Assembly: GCF_964355755.1 (NCBI RefSeq)
Contig: NC_092670.1
Span: 36,319,795-36,383,794, forward strand
DNA from: Antedon mediterranea
Taxonomy: Eukaryota; Echinodermata; Crinoidea; Comatulida; Antedonidae
DNA length: 64,000 nt
Direction of reading: 5' to 3'
The translations under genes and the position numbers were made by a program. The notes under the pieces are model-generated. The model had not been told where the DNA came from and made no database searches. It was given only the letters and a program-made list of their open reading frames with translations. Within the stretch, counting starts at the first letter, position 1. Each line of letters begins with the position of its first letter. Shown in pieces: positions 13,147 to 26,300 of this stretch.

Positions 13147-13321
13147 TCACAACTCACAATAAATATCAGACTACATAATTCTTCATTGCACAATTAGGAA
13201 TTAAAAATTCACAATCTGTTGAGCACCCGTGGTGTTCATTTGTTCATTATATACTCTTCTGACCACCGATTGATTGCTGAAGAGTCATCGTATAGTGGTT
13301 TTGTTTTAAAAAATATATTCT

Positions 13322-14482
13322 TTAGACCTTAGCGTATGATTTTAGATCGGCTAGCATACTTGTAAAGAAGTTGGAATCACGGTTAATACGCAGCATTTTG
13401 CCGCTGCAGTCATTTACAATCTTTAGACATCGATCCCAGAACTTTTCCCGACTTTCATCCACAAGAAATGGTTTAAGAGGATAACTGATTTCATTGCCCA
13501 TGTAACTATACGAAAGGTATAAGCAAGTAAGTAGCATGCCTTGAAGTTCTTGCGGCTTTCTGACTCTTGATTTTGTCAGAAGTTCGCGCACCAACATGAA
13601 TACGAAGACGACGTTTGGTGATGACAGAAAGTTTACATCCTGCCACCCTTGTATAAGCAAGGAGCGGTCAACGGCTCGAAGCCAGACGATGGCATCCGCA
13701 GTGTCAAAATCCTTAAGGTACGGGCAGTGAAATCTTACAAAATTTGCTAAACATTTTAGAAGTTCACTTGTAGATGATTGCACAAACTTTCTGCTGGTTA
13801 TCAGCCCGCTTCCAGCGCGGACGTTAGGCCCACTTTGGGACTTTCTCAAAGAGGAGGCATTGGAATACGTGAAAGAGGTCGTAGTGACGCTGGAATTAAT
13901 GGGCTTGACGGTGTGCTGGGGAGCTGGCTGTTTAGGTGGTGGTTGAGATGTTGTTGATAAATTCGCTATAGCAGTATAATTTGCATTTGAACTTGTGTTC
14001 AGATTAAAACATGAAAACGATTTCTTTATACTTGAATCTAGATCTTCCGTATTCCCGTTAGAATCTAGCGTGTTCATTGGAATTAAATTCGATCGTGGTA
14101 TAGGCCTATTAGTAGTCTTTGGTTTTAAAACATTATTGTTTGCCTTGTCCGAATTTGTCAATCCCATGTTAGTATTCGTATGATTATTGGCAATAGTTGT
14201 ACTTACACTTGTTAAAGGTATATGTCCAGAAGATTTCTTTTTTCCAGAAGGGTTGAACATTTTCCAACCAAGGTTACTGATGAATATGGAATGCTTTCGC
14301 ATAGATTTCTTTTCGGTGTTAGTTGTACTGCAGCCGGTGGAAATCGACGTAGTATCCGTAGAATTAACATTAAAATTCTTCGAGTTGTAAAATGCGTTGA
14401 TGTTGCTCATGGTAAGGCTGCTTGTCCCGCTACAATATCCACAATCCTTTTGACGGGGTGAGAGTGACAGTACTGTGCCCAT
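13322..14482 (-). CDS. CDK5R1: Cyclin-dependent kinase 5 activator (p35 family)
   Basis: Complete intronless frame of 386 codons. Family role: p35/p39 bind and activate CDK5 at membranes, mainly in neurons. The protein starts [10 protein letters not shown], the conserved N-terminus whose Gly2 is myristoylated in p35. A conserved basic block follows at about residues 62-83 ([13 protein letters not shown], then KKK). Residues 152-166 ([13 protein letters not shown]) match the p35 KKSLSCANLST region, and a Pro-rich QPPPKQPAP block sits at 180-188. The C-terminal activator domain (about 232-386, cyclin-box fold) has [21 protein letters not shown] and [20 protein letters not shown]. The linker (about 90-225) is Asn/Ser/Thr-rich and longer than in vertebrate p35 (307 residues). 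A single coding exon is usual for this family. Whether it is the p35 or p39 orthologue cannot be told here; many invertebrates have only one. Confidence 0.95.
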   Translation of the reverse strand: MGTVLSLSPRQKDCGYCSGTSSLTMSNINAFYNSKNFNVNSTDTTSISTGCSTTNTEKKSMRKHSIFISNLGWKMFNPSGKKKSSGHIPLTSVSTTIANNHTNTNMGLTNSDKANNNVLKPKTTNRPIPRSNLIPMNTLDSNGNTEDLDSSIKKSFSCFNLNTSSNANYTAIANLSTTSQPPPKQPAPQHTVKPINSSVTTTSFTYSNASSLRKSQSGPNVRAGSGLITSRKFVQSSTSELLKCLANFVRFHCPYLKDFDTADAIVWLRAVDRSLLIQGWQDVNFLSSPNVVFVFMLVRELLTKSRVRKPQELQGMLLTCLYLSYSYMGNEISYPLKPFLVDESREKFWDRCLKIVNDCSGKMLRINRDSNFFTSMLADLKSYAKV

Positions 14483-17192
14483 GGTGACGATCTGATCTGT
14501 ATCTATGGATGACAGCCTATAATTAAAACAGTGTATACAGATGGTGCTTAGACGATAGCGTCGAATAATATTATCCCCAGATAATTACCGATGGAAGCGG
14601 GTTCAAGAATTCGGGGCGGCGAAGCTTGCCGAGGTCTTGCATTGAGGCCACTTCGCTGTGTAGCAGCCAGCGACACTGTTCGTACGCTTATTCCTCCGAA
14701 ACACCGTCTGTCAGTCTAAACCGTTTCCGCGATGTTGCATTCCATAAACAGCTGTATTCTTAACATAAGGCTTGTCGCGATGTAAGCTCGGTTCTCGAAT
14801 CTTATTGGTTGATGCAATATCGGCGCTGACTCCTTGAGAAAAATTCATAATGATATTACGTCGATTGAGTTTGACGTTGTATTGCAGGTATATCGACAGT
14901 TTTAATAAAATTAACCTTACTAAGAGCAGTGGGCACATTAAGCTTGACGAGATCAAAAGGACAGATAAATGTACTGTCAAAATGATAACGGAAAGAAGGT
15001 TTCTACAAATGTAGGGCTTGATCACTATTTGTTTGATGTTTGAATGCATGATAATAAATAGGCCTAATGTACATCAACAAATGTAACATTGTATTTAGAT
15101 TTACTGAACCGAAACATATCTTTATATTATTACGTCATTATAAATAAAAAATTGTATTTAATATTTGGCTTATTGTAAGGGTGCTTTTGGTAATATGATG
15201 TTTTGTTCAAAATAATTACGGCATAATTGCTGAAAAAACAACATTAATGAGGGTTAAATATTAACTAAAACGCTACTACTATAATGTCAATAGGCATAAC
15301 ATAATTTATCATTGTGAAACAGGCTAACTATGAAATACAATTTCTAAAACGCATTGGTTTTCGCAGTTCATTTAAAAAAAAACAATTTCTTTTTTTCCAT
15401 GATTGTCATCAAAGAGCCCTTGTGGAAGGATTTAATCTAATCCCACGTAGACCAATGTTAAAGACATCTACATCATCAACCACATTCCACTCTACCATTA
15501 GCTAATGTGATTCATTTCCGCATCTTGCATAACTAACAATGAGTCACTGATTGAAAATCGTTATAACTGATATACAGTAATAACAATATCCCATCAAAAG
15601 AGGAGTACATTGACGTATTGTCATGACAACGGGAAGAAAGTAATTTATGGTGGAATATATATTTTTTATGATGAATGAAAAATATGATAATTCGATAAGT
15701 GTCGGTATTGTAATCTGCATGTCAATAAATATTGTACTTTTGTTGATATTTTATTGCTGGGCTTGGTTTATTAGAACTCGTTTTGTGTATCGCTGTATGG
15801 AATAAATACAAACTATACAAGTGCATTATTTGTGTGTGGTTATAAAGCCGATTTTCCACTTGGCGAATTTTTTCGAGCGAACCGAAAGCGTCAACTTATA
15901 CGCTTATATAAGGAATCCTCTATGATTTAATATCATATTTACAATTGTTGTCTATATGGAAAATATGTACTATTGTATATACTAGGGCCTATTATTTATT
16001 TGTGATTTGATGAATACATTTATTTGTATTTGTAAGTAAAATGGGAGTGTCAACATATAAGGCGGAAATCCGTATTGTAAAAATTACTGTTTATACTGTA
16101 AATTTTCAATATTTTACATTAACGTGCCTTGTTAGATAGAATGTATATCGAAATGGATGCGTTTCTAGTGCTTACGTTTTACTTACTATTTAGTCCTTAA
16201 GCATAGACTTGACAAATCAAACATGACTAAGACAACTTAATGTGTTTACATGGCGAATGATAAAACTACATTTTACAGAACGAATGACGATCAATTACTT
16301 AACTTTACGGCGGCTTTTTGACGCGTAAATACTTTAAACATAGGCCTCTATAATAAATAAAATAAATGTTTTTTCGTTAAGTGAGAAGCGTAGGTGGGCC
16401 ATTAAAAAATCACTTAGTTTGGTCAGAGTTTTAAGCTGGATTGCATCTAAGTACGCTAGCTTAATGTGGATACGTTTTATCGTCATGAATATTTTCTTTA
16501 AGGCTTGTGAACATATTTTAAAAGCGTATAACGGGTCGCGATATTCTTTTCGTACATAAGTTAGGGACCTCTCATGAAAAATCACAAAATAAACATGAAT
16601 ATTCATTAGTCATATCCATAACGGGTCAAGTTCAGTGAGCAAACGAATGGGTTTGGTTACAAAACGCACAAAGCGTTTAAAACGCGTTTAATATAATGTA
16701 CCTGTGTGAGATGGAGCACACCTTGTGAAAAACAACGCGTCAACATTGAAACAGAACGAATATATGCTAACGTATAGGCCTACATTTAAACGGAGTTTGC
16801 TTATTATTAAACGCAATAAGCAAATTCATGAATGGGCTTATTACAGTCACGTACTAACACAATGTTTGAAACGCGTTTGGTTTAAGGAGAAACGGTGTAC
16901 CGAGTATAGTATGTTTCTACAGAAACGCGTTTGGTTTAAGGCGAAACAGTGTACCGAGTAGCCTACAGTATGTTTATACAGAAACGCATTTGTTACGTTT
17001 ATGCTTTCATGGCATACCGAATTTTTTCTTTAACATAAAAAAAGAAAGACCGAAAATAAGATATCACCAAATAAGGATAGATCATTTAAAAAACAGTGAA
17101 AATGTCACAATGGTTGGAGAAACCGAGTCAATTACATAGAGGGAGCTATCGATATAGATCAGTCGAGTTTAATCATACAAGTATAAAAATAG
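14483..17192. other. Upstream of the CDK5 activator; no gene seen
   Basis: Presumably holds the promoter and 5' untranslated region of the CDK5 activator; no TATA box could be assigned. Open frames at 14711-15049, 15314-15505, 16334-16606 and 16725-16961 lack recognisable motifs. A short tandem duplication at 16866-16985 repeats GAAACGCGTTTGGTTTAAGG with about 53-bp spacing. Confidence 0.4.
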
Positions 17193-18477
17193 CAGGGGCG
17201 CAGCCAGTGGGGGGGTCACGGGGGTCCTGACCCCCCCTTTTTTTTAGAAAAAAATAAATAAAAACATGAGACAACAATACAGATCAAATCATCCTGGAGA
17301 TACTGTGGAAGATTACTACCGAGCAGTATTACCAAATCAACTTCTTGATTACAAACCGAGTTAAAAACCCGTTTTTCTGCCGATAACAGGCCATGCTTTA
17401 AAATATTTGGCGTAGCACCCGAGTCTATAGTGAAGTGTAATGTTGAAGAAGTCTTCAAGTAACTTGAATTTGGTACGATGATCTGCCAAGACACGAACAT
17501 CTTCATTCCGAGCTTCAGTGATGGAAGCGACTGTGTAAAATTAGCGGATCCAAATGTGTTCCCGAATGTGCGTGCACTTCTTCTAATCGCGTAGGCCTAT
17601 GCCCGTAACGTCTGCTGAAGCTGAGTGGAGTTTTTCGACTTTATGGAGAACGAAAACCTGTTTGGGAAATCACATGTCTTATGAGCAGCTTTCGGGACTG
17701 TGCCTCATGAAAATACACTTTAACATGAACATTAATACAGAGAATGTCATTCGCGAATTCTGTCTCCAAGCCAAGAAGAATGTTCCAAACTTATGTTTAA
17801 AGATGCATCACGCGATGTCAAGAGCGCCGTTATAGTAACTAACGTAAAATGTATGATAATAATTTAGAAGTTAGTTATTACAATTATGTATAAGCTATCA
17901 CCTATACTATACATTCGAACAAAATAGGTATATTTTTAAACAAAATATTGTATGTACTGGGTATGATAAGCGTCTCACATACACACGGAGCCAAGATAGC
18001 TTCTTGGACTTGCACAGTGTATGAACTCCAACCTTACGGTTCTCATTTAATAACATCACTCCCTCCATGCTATCATTCTAATTTCTTTTTTCAAACTTTT
18101 GCATCTCTACGTTCATTTCATGCAACTTTTGTATTGGTGAAAAGGGAGGAATTCAAATAATTCCTCCTCTGAGTTTACAGCCTCTCTACACAAATCAACA
18201 AACAAGCAAGAAAAAAAGTGTTTGTCTGTGGCAGCCAGGAATATAAAAATGTTCTGTAATGAAAATGAGAGTTGTTTTTTGTTTTCTTTGTTTCAGTTTA
18301 TTAGTGTTAACATTGTCATATTTGTGTGTGCGTAAACCGATTCAAATGATCTAGATTGCCCTAGACCGCCAAAGCTTGGCGGCCCCCTGGCCCCCAGCCC
18401 ATTGTTGCTCGCTTCGCTCGCAAAATACTCACATATTGGTTGAACCCCCCTTTAATTCTTTGCTGGCTGCGCCCCTG
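17193..18477. mobile_element. Decayed hAT transposon, 15-bp TIRs, 5-bp target duplication
   Basis: Perfect inverted ends CAGGGGCGCAGCCAG (17193-17207) and its complement (18463-18477), flanked by AATAG on both sides (17188-17192 and 18478-18482). The 1285-bp interior holds broken transposase sequence on the plus strand. A GGCGGCCCCCTGGCCCCCAG segment near the right end recurs at about 46021-46045, in another hAT element. Classical hATs make 8-bp duplications; this one appears to make 5. Confidence 0.85.
17262..17835 (+). pseudogene. hAT transposase remnant (ZMYM/P52rIPK-like type)
   Basis: Plus-strand pieces in order: RQQYRSNHPGDTVEDYYR resembles the conserved EDYYR region before the end of the hAT catalytic domain. 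LKTRFSADNRPCFKIFG and then DPNVFPNVRALLLIA follow. After a stop and frame change comes PVTSAEAEWSFSTL...MSYEQLSGLCLMKIH, the C-terminal hAT dimerisation signature (usually PVTSAxAERSFS). Stops near 17365, 17455 and 17593 plus the frame change show it is dead. Only the C-terminal half of a transposase is left. Confidence 0.82.
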
Positions 18478-20086
18478 AATAGCATTACATGGTTTAATCG
18501 TATGCTTGGAACAGGAAAGCGATCGTCACATTCGATTGTAGTAAAATAATTGCTATGCTATCGAATGGTTATTTTATTATGCGACCCATAATTCAACGCG
18601 ATCGTAAATGTTTATTTTTGTTAAAAAAATCAATTTATGATTATGTACAACACACAATCGAAACGATAAAACCTCTGGCAGTATAAGTTATGCAACTGTT
18701 AAATTTTAAAATCGTTAGTTAAGAGCAGAAATGTGTTTAAGCACACTCAACAACGCGGTGTTATTAAGCTGAACGTATTGAGAAAACTAAAGTATTGAGA
18801 AAAGAATAATCATGATATAACTGTAGGAGTAGGACAAGAAAACATCGATAAATACTGTATTTAACGATTCATCATAATATTGGCATCGTAGAACTAAACA
18901 AAGGTGATTATATTTGTACATGCATTTCTATACTGTAGAGAAGACAAACAGTTTCCAACAAATTGTCAAAATTGTTTTTCCTCCAATTTATTTTGTATTT
19001 AAGACAGAACCACAAAGCAAAACAGGTTTTTCTTTTACCAGATTGTGTAATCCTGGATAAATATGATGTTAAATAAATACATAAATAAATATACATTGTT
19101 TTTGTTTTTGACTATATTGTTTGTGTTTTAATTTACGACATCCTAAATTTGTTCAGCCCGGAGAGGAGATAGGCACCACTGGAAAAATAATTATGGCTTA
19201 TGCCTGTGTATCATATCATGATGAGTACTTGCCTCATCTGCAACGCCCCTACGATCCTCTCTAGGTCATGGAACTCGACATGTGTTCTATTTCCTACAAA
19301 CATTTTCGATGTATTCAGTTTAGTTCGATTTAAACAACATCCAAAAACGTATGTTTATATACAATGTGCTGTAATGGTATATAATATGCGGACTGCAGGT
19401 TCATTTATCAGCCTCCGGTATTTCCAACAGTGTATGATAAATCCTAAATTTAAATGTATATAGCAATCTAAGTTATGGGGCAGTAATAGCGTATCGGACA
19501 TGACTTATGGTTGATATGTAACGAAATATTTCTCGCCTAATGACTTATAGATCGTATGTAAATAATATTATTAACACGGCTTATATACAATTAGGAATGC
19601 AGACTATTGCAGTGACTTGCATTACAAAGTGACTTAGGCCTACTTTTATTCCATATATTATAGTACGGTTATACCATATTATGTAATGTGTTACTAAAAT
19701 TCAGTTCTACATATCTATGTCCCGAAGCCGGCTTTGACACATGTTTTTATGCAGAGTATCGAACATATTTGCGCATGCGTACTAGCTTTAAGAAGATAAT
19801 CTTTTCAGATTTTCAATGCGAGAAGTCAGTACACGTGAATGGAGAATGACTTAAGGAACTGTACCAGAAAAAAGACCATAGAAAGTGCCATAGAAGAAAT
19901 GTCATTCAATATTAGACGTACGTGTAAGTCACAAAAAACCACACATCATTAAAAGTTATAGATTGTGGACGATGACATAAATGCTCTTGGCTGCGACGAG
20001 CAAAGACATTATAATTTTAATGTCAGTTCTGTTCAAAATATTAAACACAACATTACGTGTACGCGCAGCAATTGATATTGCACTTT
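18478..20086. other. Intergenic with a LINE 3' tail
   Basis: No gene seen. About 18995-19095 holds a retrotransposon 3' end (ATTGTGTAATCCTGGATAAA, then an AAATAAATA-type tail) that matches another copy at about 23890-23980. Open frames at 18908-19096 and 19200-19463 are not supported. Confidence 0.45.
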
Positions 20087-20242
20087 AAAGCTCTTACTAC
20101 GCTATCAACTGTATGTGAAGAAAGTGATGTGCCCATATATGGACATGATTATGTCATATCACTACAATATTTAACCATATCACTACCATAACTGGGCACC
20201 ATTTCTTTGTGTCAAACTAGTTTGATAGTGCAGACAGAGCTT
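20087..20242. mobile_element. MITE family 2, full copy
   Basis: Ends AAAGCTCTTACTACGCTATC and GATAGTGCAGACAGAGCTT, with internal GATGTGCCCATATATGG and TGGGCACC arms. It fits the family consensus with some divergence at the left end. Confidence 0.8.
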
Positions 20243-20725
20243 AAGCTTGGTTTACTGAAATGTATGTATGAAAGTTTTGACATTATTGGATTAATCAATG
20301 CAAGGTATGCATTTATATCTTCTTTTGATTCATTATTTTCCTTAATCCTTTCCCTAAGATTTCTTATTCATCATATAAATCTCCTTACATGTTAAACAAA
20401 ATAAGCACAAACCTCCTAAATCGAAAGATTTGTAATTTCAACAGCATCACTTTCATTTTGAATTGAAGCAATCAAACTATACATAGTGGATGTTACTCGG
20501 AAAAAATTGCCGTATCAGTATGTAGTGTATAGAATACAAATGCAGAAAATGATTAATAGCCTTATCAACGTAATGTGTCTGTTCTAACCGACTATAGGCA
20601 ACATGTGATGGTTAGATAGTCGCTGTCAACTGCGATAATTCATCTTAAAACACTCCTGCGACTTCGAATCAATATTACTCTATTTTAAAATAAAATCCTT
20701 TAAAATAATGTTTAGTAGTTGTCGT

Positions 20726-20918
20726 CAGTGGCGTAGCGCGGACGCCTAAGGCCCTATGGTTTAGGAACCCTCTAACGCTGGCCTCGGCCGTTTTTAGCAT
20801 TTTCGACATATTTAATGCCTGTTTTTCTTGCTCAGGGATCCTACCACCCCTCCCCCGCCCCATAAGCTCCAGAGCCCTTGGGTTTAGCCAGTGAGCACTC
20901 ATAGCCTTTTCGCCACTG
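20726..20918. mobile_element. hAT-type MITE, same family as 1232-1351
   Basis: Inverted ends CAGTGGCG (left CAGTGGCGTAGCGCGG, right complement CAGTGGCGAAAAGGCTATGA). It shares GGTTTAGGAACC, CATAAGCTCC and GGTTTAGCCAGTGAGC with the copy at 1232. Flanks GTTGTCGT (20718-20725) and GTAGTCGT (20919-20926) are an 8-bp target duplication with one mismatch. The copy is 193 bp, so one of the two has an indel in its middle. Confidence 0.87.
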
Positions 20919-21239
20919 GTAGTCGTGTATATTTTTGTAACTTAATGACCATGCATAGAGACAGAAAAACTGATTTCGCACGTTTTGGCCATTTACCATG
21001 GTAAATATCGACAACAATGCAGTGGTTGTCATTATAAGCAAAACCGGTTGAAAATGTCAATAGTAGAGAGACCACTTTCGAAATTGCACCGGAGTCTGCA
21101 GATACCGTAGTAACGCTCGCTGCACCGACAGTTTGAACGCCTCCATGCAAGCCAATGAGAGTAACAAATCTTGGCCATCGTACTATCTTGCTCTGACGCA
21201 CGGGATGCATCATCCAACGCTGTCAGGGGTCGCTTGCAA

Positions 21240-21346
21240 ACGCGACTCTACAGCTCACTATGTCGGTCGGCCGGTATACACTCAAATTTGCGCACACGTT
21301 TGGGCCAGCCATATATATGGCCTTGTTTACACAGCAACTTTGTTAA
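21240..21346. repeat. Dispersed repeat shared with 42921-43032
   Basis: CTACAGCTCACTAT, a GGTCGGTCGG-type block, then TATATGGCCTTGTTT in the same order and spacing as in the segment at 42921-43032. Type unknown; non-coding. Confidence 0.6.
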
Positions 21347-21520
21347 TGTAACTACAGCGCATCTGCTGTACATGTGTAGGCCTACGCATCACCGAAAATA
21401 AAAACACCTTTTGAGACAAAAAGATTACGGTACAGGTTTTGTCCAATACCCTTACCACCGAACCATCTGACGCACGGCTAGACGCATCCAAACACCGTCA
21501 GGGCTTTCGACAGAAAGTAA

Positions 21521-21978
21521 ACGCCTGGTTCCCACTAGCGACGTAACGTAACGCAAACGACGCAACGTAATAATTGTGTTTGCCTCCGCCTGCAAGAAAT
21601 CAAACCTGCGATGTTTGCAGCACTGTTGCGTCGTTTCTCATTACACCACAGAGCTTGGTTCCCACTAGGACTTTTCCACGTAGACGCAATGCAAGCGAGT
21701 TTACCAAAGACAAGCGACAGTTCGAATAATTCATCGCTTGTGATTGGTCAAATCTCTTACGTTGCGTTACGTCCTTGTTGCGTCTCTAGTGGGAACCAAG
21801 CTAAATGCGTGGTTCCCACTGGCGACGCAACACAAGGACGTAACGCAACGCAAGTGAATTGACCAATCACAAGCGATGGCTTATTCGTTTGTGATTGCTA
21901 ACTGTCGCTTGTCATTGGTTAAAACGCTTGCGTTGCGTTTACGTCCTTGCGTTACGTTCTAGTGGGAACCAAGCTTCA
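21521..21978. mobile_element. Cluster of MITE family 1 copies
   Basis: Three units in a row: a left-end fragment at about 21521-21570, a full copy at about 21652-21803 and a full copy at about 21805-21978 in direct contact. Each uses the TGGTTCCCACTAG end and its complement, with CAAGCGA / TCGCTTG hairpin arms. Clustering of the family, as at 722-1032 and 3271-3845, suggests self-insertion or tandem amplification. Confidence 0.82.
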
Positions 21979-22817
21979 GGAAGCACTACGTAACACTTCC
22001 AATCGATGAGCCACGTATTTTCAGATATGAACAAGACGACAGACATTGGACCCACCAGAACAATATCTTATCATAGTAGCATCTTGCTCTCCCAAAACGA
22101 CTAGAAAATTCAGACGCACTGGACGCATTATTCAAACACTGTCGGAAATTCAAACACTGTCGGAAGTTTCAACAGCAGGATTTTGAATTCAACGCAGTCT
22201 GCAATCTTAGTATTTTCATGTAAAATATCAGGCTTTTTATTCCCAACTAGATAAACTAGCTTTCAATAGCCGACAACTAGCTCTGTTAAATGAGAGAACT
22301 GGTGCTCATTTTCACTATGGAGAATTCTCCATTATTTTAACTATTATCCATGACAGTGGTTTTATCACACATTTGTAATAAAATTTCGCATTATTAAGCA
22401 TAAAATATAAACATAAAATGCAGTGCAATTATGTAAACATAGGCTTTTACAGAATTTATTCAAATTAATTTGGTAAACAATGCTATATACTAAAAACAAG
22501 CGATACACATTTGTGTCTAGTAGGCAATCTAGACATGGGCTGAATGAGATGCGTATCACCGAGTTGAGATATTCTGGCACTATATTCAGAAAACGTTGGC
22601 ATTTTCACCATTTTTTTAAAATCAAATAATTAATTCCTGATATTATTATTATTTCATCATCAGAACACATTTTTAAAGTTAATGGTTAGCATAATATCCT
22701 TTGTGTATTAAAATGATTGATATTACAATTGATAGATAGATGGTTTGATTAGAAAAATCAGAAGAATTAAGTGCAGTTAATAACTGAACCGATATAAATA
22801 AAGATCTGCATTTGTTT
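21979..22817. other. Intergenic, no gene seen
   Basis: AT-rich DNA with no recognisable exon. The 71-codon frame at 22365-22580 is not supported. Confidence 0.4.
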
Positions 22818-22980
22818 AAAGCTCTGTGTACACTATCAAACTAGTTGGACAAAAAAAAGTGTGATGTGGCCAAAAATGGTAGTGATATGCCCAAATATGG
22901 TAGCCAAGATGTTGCCGTGTCCATATGCGGGCACATCACATTTTCTGTCACATAAAGTTTGATAAAGTAGACAGAGTTTT
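22818..22980. mobile_element. MITE family 2, full copy
   Basis: Left end AAAGCTCTGTGTACACTATC, right end GATAAAGTAGACAGAGTTTT, with internal GATGTGGCCA / GGGCACATCACA arms. Confidence 0.83.
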
Positions 22981-23329
22981 AAGAATAATGGTAGTTAGTA
23001 AAACAAAAACAAAACTGTTTTATGCTATTTGAAACAGGCGGTATTGTTGAACTTCTGTTTTTCCTTCCATTCCACCACAATATAAATAAATTATCTTTCA
23101 TCCGTAAGTTTTTCTGCGAAAATGTCCTGTTTTAGCATTCTTTCATATGAAAAGAAATTGTGGAATAAAACATCTCCTTTTCATTCCAGTAAATAGTGCA
23201 TAACATCTCAAAAACTTTAATTGTGCTGAGGAACGTGGTTAAGTCATGAAATGAGTGTCATCTGCTGCAACTCACCCCCAATATTCCAGGATGTACCTCT
23301 TCTGTAATATCAAAGAGTTAAGAAGACTG
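22981..23329. other. Interval 3' of PSMD11
   Basis: Presumed 3' untranslated region and flank of the minus-strand proteasome gene. No other gene or repeat was recognised. Confidence 0.4.
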
Positions 23330-26300
23330 CTAGTGAAGTTTGTGGGTTTTATTATACAAAGAGTCAACCACTTTGCCCATGCTCTGTATGGTCTCCAGAG
23401 CCATCTCATACGTCTGGTCTACTACTGGTTCATCAAACACAATTAGAACACCTTCGCCTTGGTCCAATATACCTGCAGCACAATTAAAAATAAAAACGAT
23501 TATACATTATTAATTATAACAACACACATGATTGAATTCTTGCAATTTGATCGGTTAATTACGCATTACGTATCATTCGATATTAGCTCTACCTAGTTAG
23601 GTAGTGATATTGCCACCATGTCCATGGGCACATCACATTTTTTTGTCACATAAAGATTGATAGTGTAGACAGAGCTTTAACAGAGCTTAAAATAAAAATA
23701 TCAAAATAATTAACGAAAATCAATGAGTATACGAGATAATGTATCCTCTCATTTTATTTACACTATAATGAACCTTCACAATGTAAACCAACCCATTAAG
23801 TGTAATGTTGCAGTACTTCTTAGTCATTAACGATGCATTAGCTATGTTGTCACACACTTGTGTTTAGCATGCATAGAACAGAGCTGATACAAAATCACAA
23901 TGCAAAACAAGTTTATTTCTACTTGATTGTGTATTATCCTGTATAAATAGGTTGTTAAATAAATAAATAAATAAATATACGAGTTACCGCATGATCGGAT
24001 ACCTACTCTGTATTACTTAACTCCAATAAAACTTTGTACTTTCGATATTATAACAATGATAGGTTTTAAGGATATAGAATGTAATTTTAAGCATATTTTT
24101 TGTCACATAAAGTTTTATAGTGTAGAGAGAGCTTTAAACCACACACGTTCGAATGCAGAACAAATTATACCGTAATTTTTAACGTTCTTAAACTCTGATA
24201 GAAAAAGAGCATATTAAAAATAGCTATAAAAATAAATTAAATATTAATTAAATTGAATATTGTATCAACTTTTAATCAATACATATTGATTGGTCAACAG
24301 GCTCAGCTAAAGTGATTAAGCTCAATTAGGTTGACCCAAATTTCCGTTTTGTTTTGTATAATACTGAAATAGACCGAATAAATAATGAAATGAAATTAAA
24401 ATAAAAAAGTTGATTTCTATATCATCAAATTTTTTAACTTGCTGACAATGACGGCGAAAAAAATTTGAATGTTATTCTTTCAACTAATTAATTGTGTGTT
24501 TTGTTTTTTACATTGAAGGTTAAGAACGAAGATCCATAATTTAAAAAAGATAAATTGTAATTGCTATTTATCAAGATTTACAGCTAAGAAGTGACAGTGA
24601 AAGATTATACACTGACAAGCACCCTTTGCTTGTCAGGTGTAAAAGAACCTATAAAGAGACAGAGAGTCTCATGTTTCATATACTTAGACAAACCCATTAA
24701 ATTAATTGCTAAGTACATCACCTAGAGAGGTGATCGTTAACACGAATAAATGTTACAGTTACCCGTAGGGATGTACAATTCTCTAGATAAGACGAAAATA
24801 AATTGATGTATCCTTACCGTGAAATTTCTTATCAAGTATCATTTGAGACAACTTCCGTTCGACGAGATGCTGCAAGCAAAAAGAACGAGAGATGATTAAT
24901 GCGAAAAATTGAACAATGATGAATTATTATATAACTATATAATAAATGCACCTGCAAAAGTTAGTTTTCTTCACCTTTAAACACTGTACTGTAGTCAAAT
25001 GTATTCATTATTTAACTACTGTAATATTCAATAGCATTAACAAACGTTCATACGTTTAAAGATGTATTGTCCCCCAGAAACATGAAAAATGAAGATTAAT
25101 TAAAACAGACTTTCAATTTGTTAATTTAATAAAGTTGATCCCTTCCGTAGAAAAAACGGGAAAAAAAGTGGTTTCTCATATCTATATCTCATATGAAATA
25201 TTTAGGCCCTTCCCCCCCCCCCCACCCTAATCTATAATGCTGGACCCGCCCCTGCACATTAGGGACAGGTCCCTAATGTCCACTTAATGGGACTACTAGT
25301 ACTATTATATGGTAAAACAAGCATAACTCACCAATGGTAGTTTGATGATGGTACTTATATGCTGGACCTGTACTCGTGAGAAAGGCTCAATTATCCTGCA
25401 AAGATTCTGTTCTAGTAAGTTGTCGTAGAGAGATTCTAGGTGAGCCTGGATGATTGGGTCTTCTTGTAGCTCACATTTGAAATTCTCTAGAGCCTACAAA
25501 AACAAAAATTCACATACAATATCCATTATGTTTTCGTTAAGTTTTAGATTACAGCGTTTGATTGATAGTACAATGGTTTGGGTTTGGTTAAGTACATCTT
25601 TTGATGACAGTTTTTTAACTTTTGCTTTACCTCGACAGCCATGTTCAAATTTAAAATAAACTAATAAAAATAATGGTTAACAAACCGATGACAGGATTCT
25701 TTAAAAAAAGATTAAAATTGCAGGATAGTAATAATGATAAATTTGTCCAAGTAAACACACATGGTTAACTGACCATTGGTCAATGGGTCAGTTAAAAATA
25801 ACTAATACAGCTAAGTAGTTATTCCAGATTATCATTATAATAACAGGATAAAAAATAACTAATGGATAAAAATATAATGTATCACATCCTTAATAAATAA
25901 ACATTCTTAATACAGTAAAAACTATAGTCAGATGTTTTTCCGAACTCTGGCTACAATTTGGTACCAGACAAGGCCACAAGCACAAACAAGTTAATTTGTT
26001 TTATGTACAATTGTGGTTAGCTTATATAACTGTTACCTTTAAATATCGATTGAAATTCTGAAGTTTAACAACATTAACAAAATGAAATTCTAGCAAATGT
26101 CAAAATAAGAGTATTAAAAAAAGGAGGGTGCACGCAAAGGGCAGGAGAAAAAAACAAAACAGATGAGTTTACGTTTGAGAACATTGATATTAGATCACGT
26201 AAATGCCATAGACATTTGATTAATATCTCCTACAGTAAGTTGTGTCTATAACATTTTAGAATTGCAAGACACAATAGGAATAGGGTAATCACTGTACACA

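Noticed and set aside
25187-25254. Possible hAT terminus (GGACCCGCCCCTG beside a C-run)
   Set aside because: A single end without partner or target duplication; may be a fragment but cannot be bounded.
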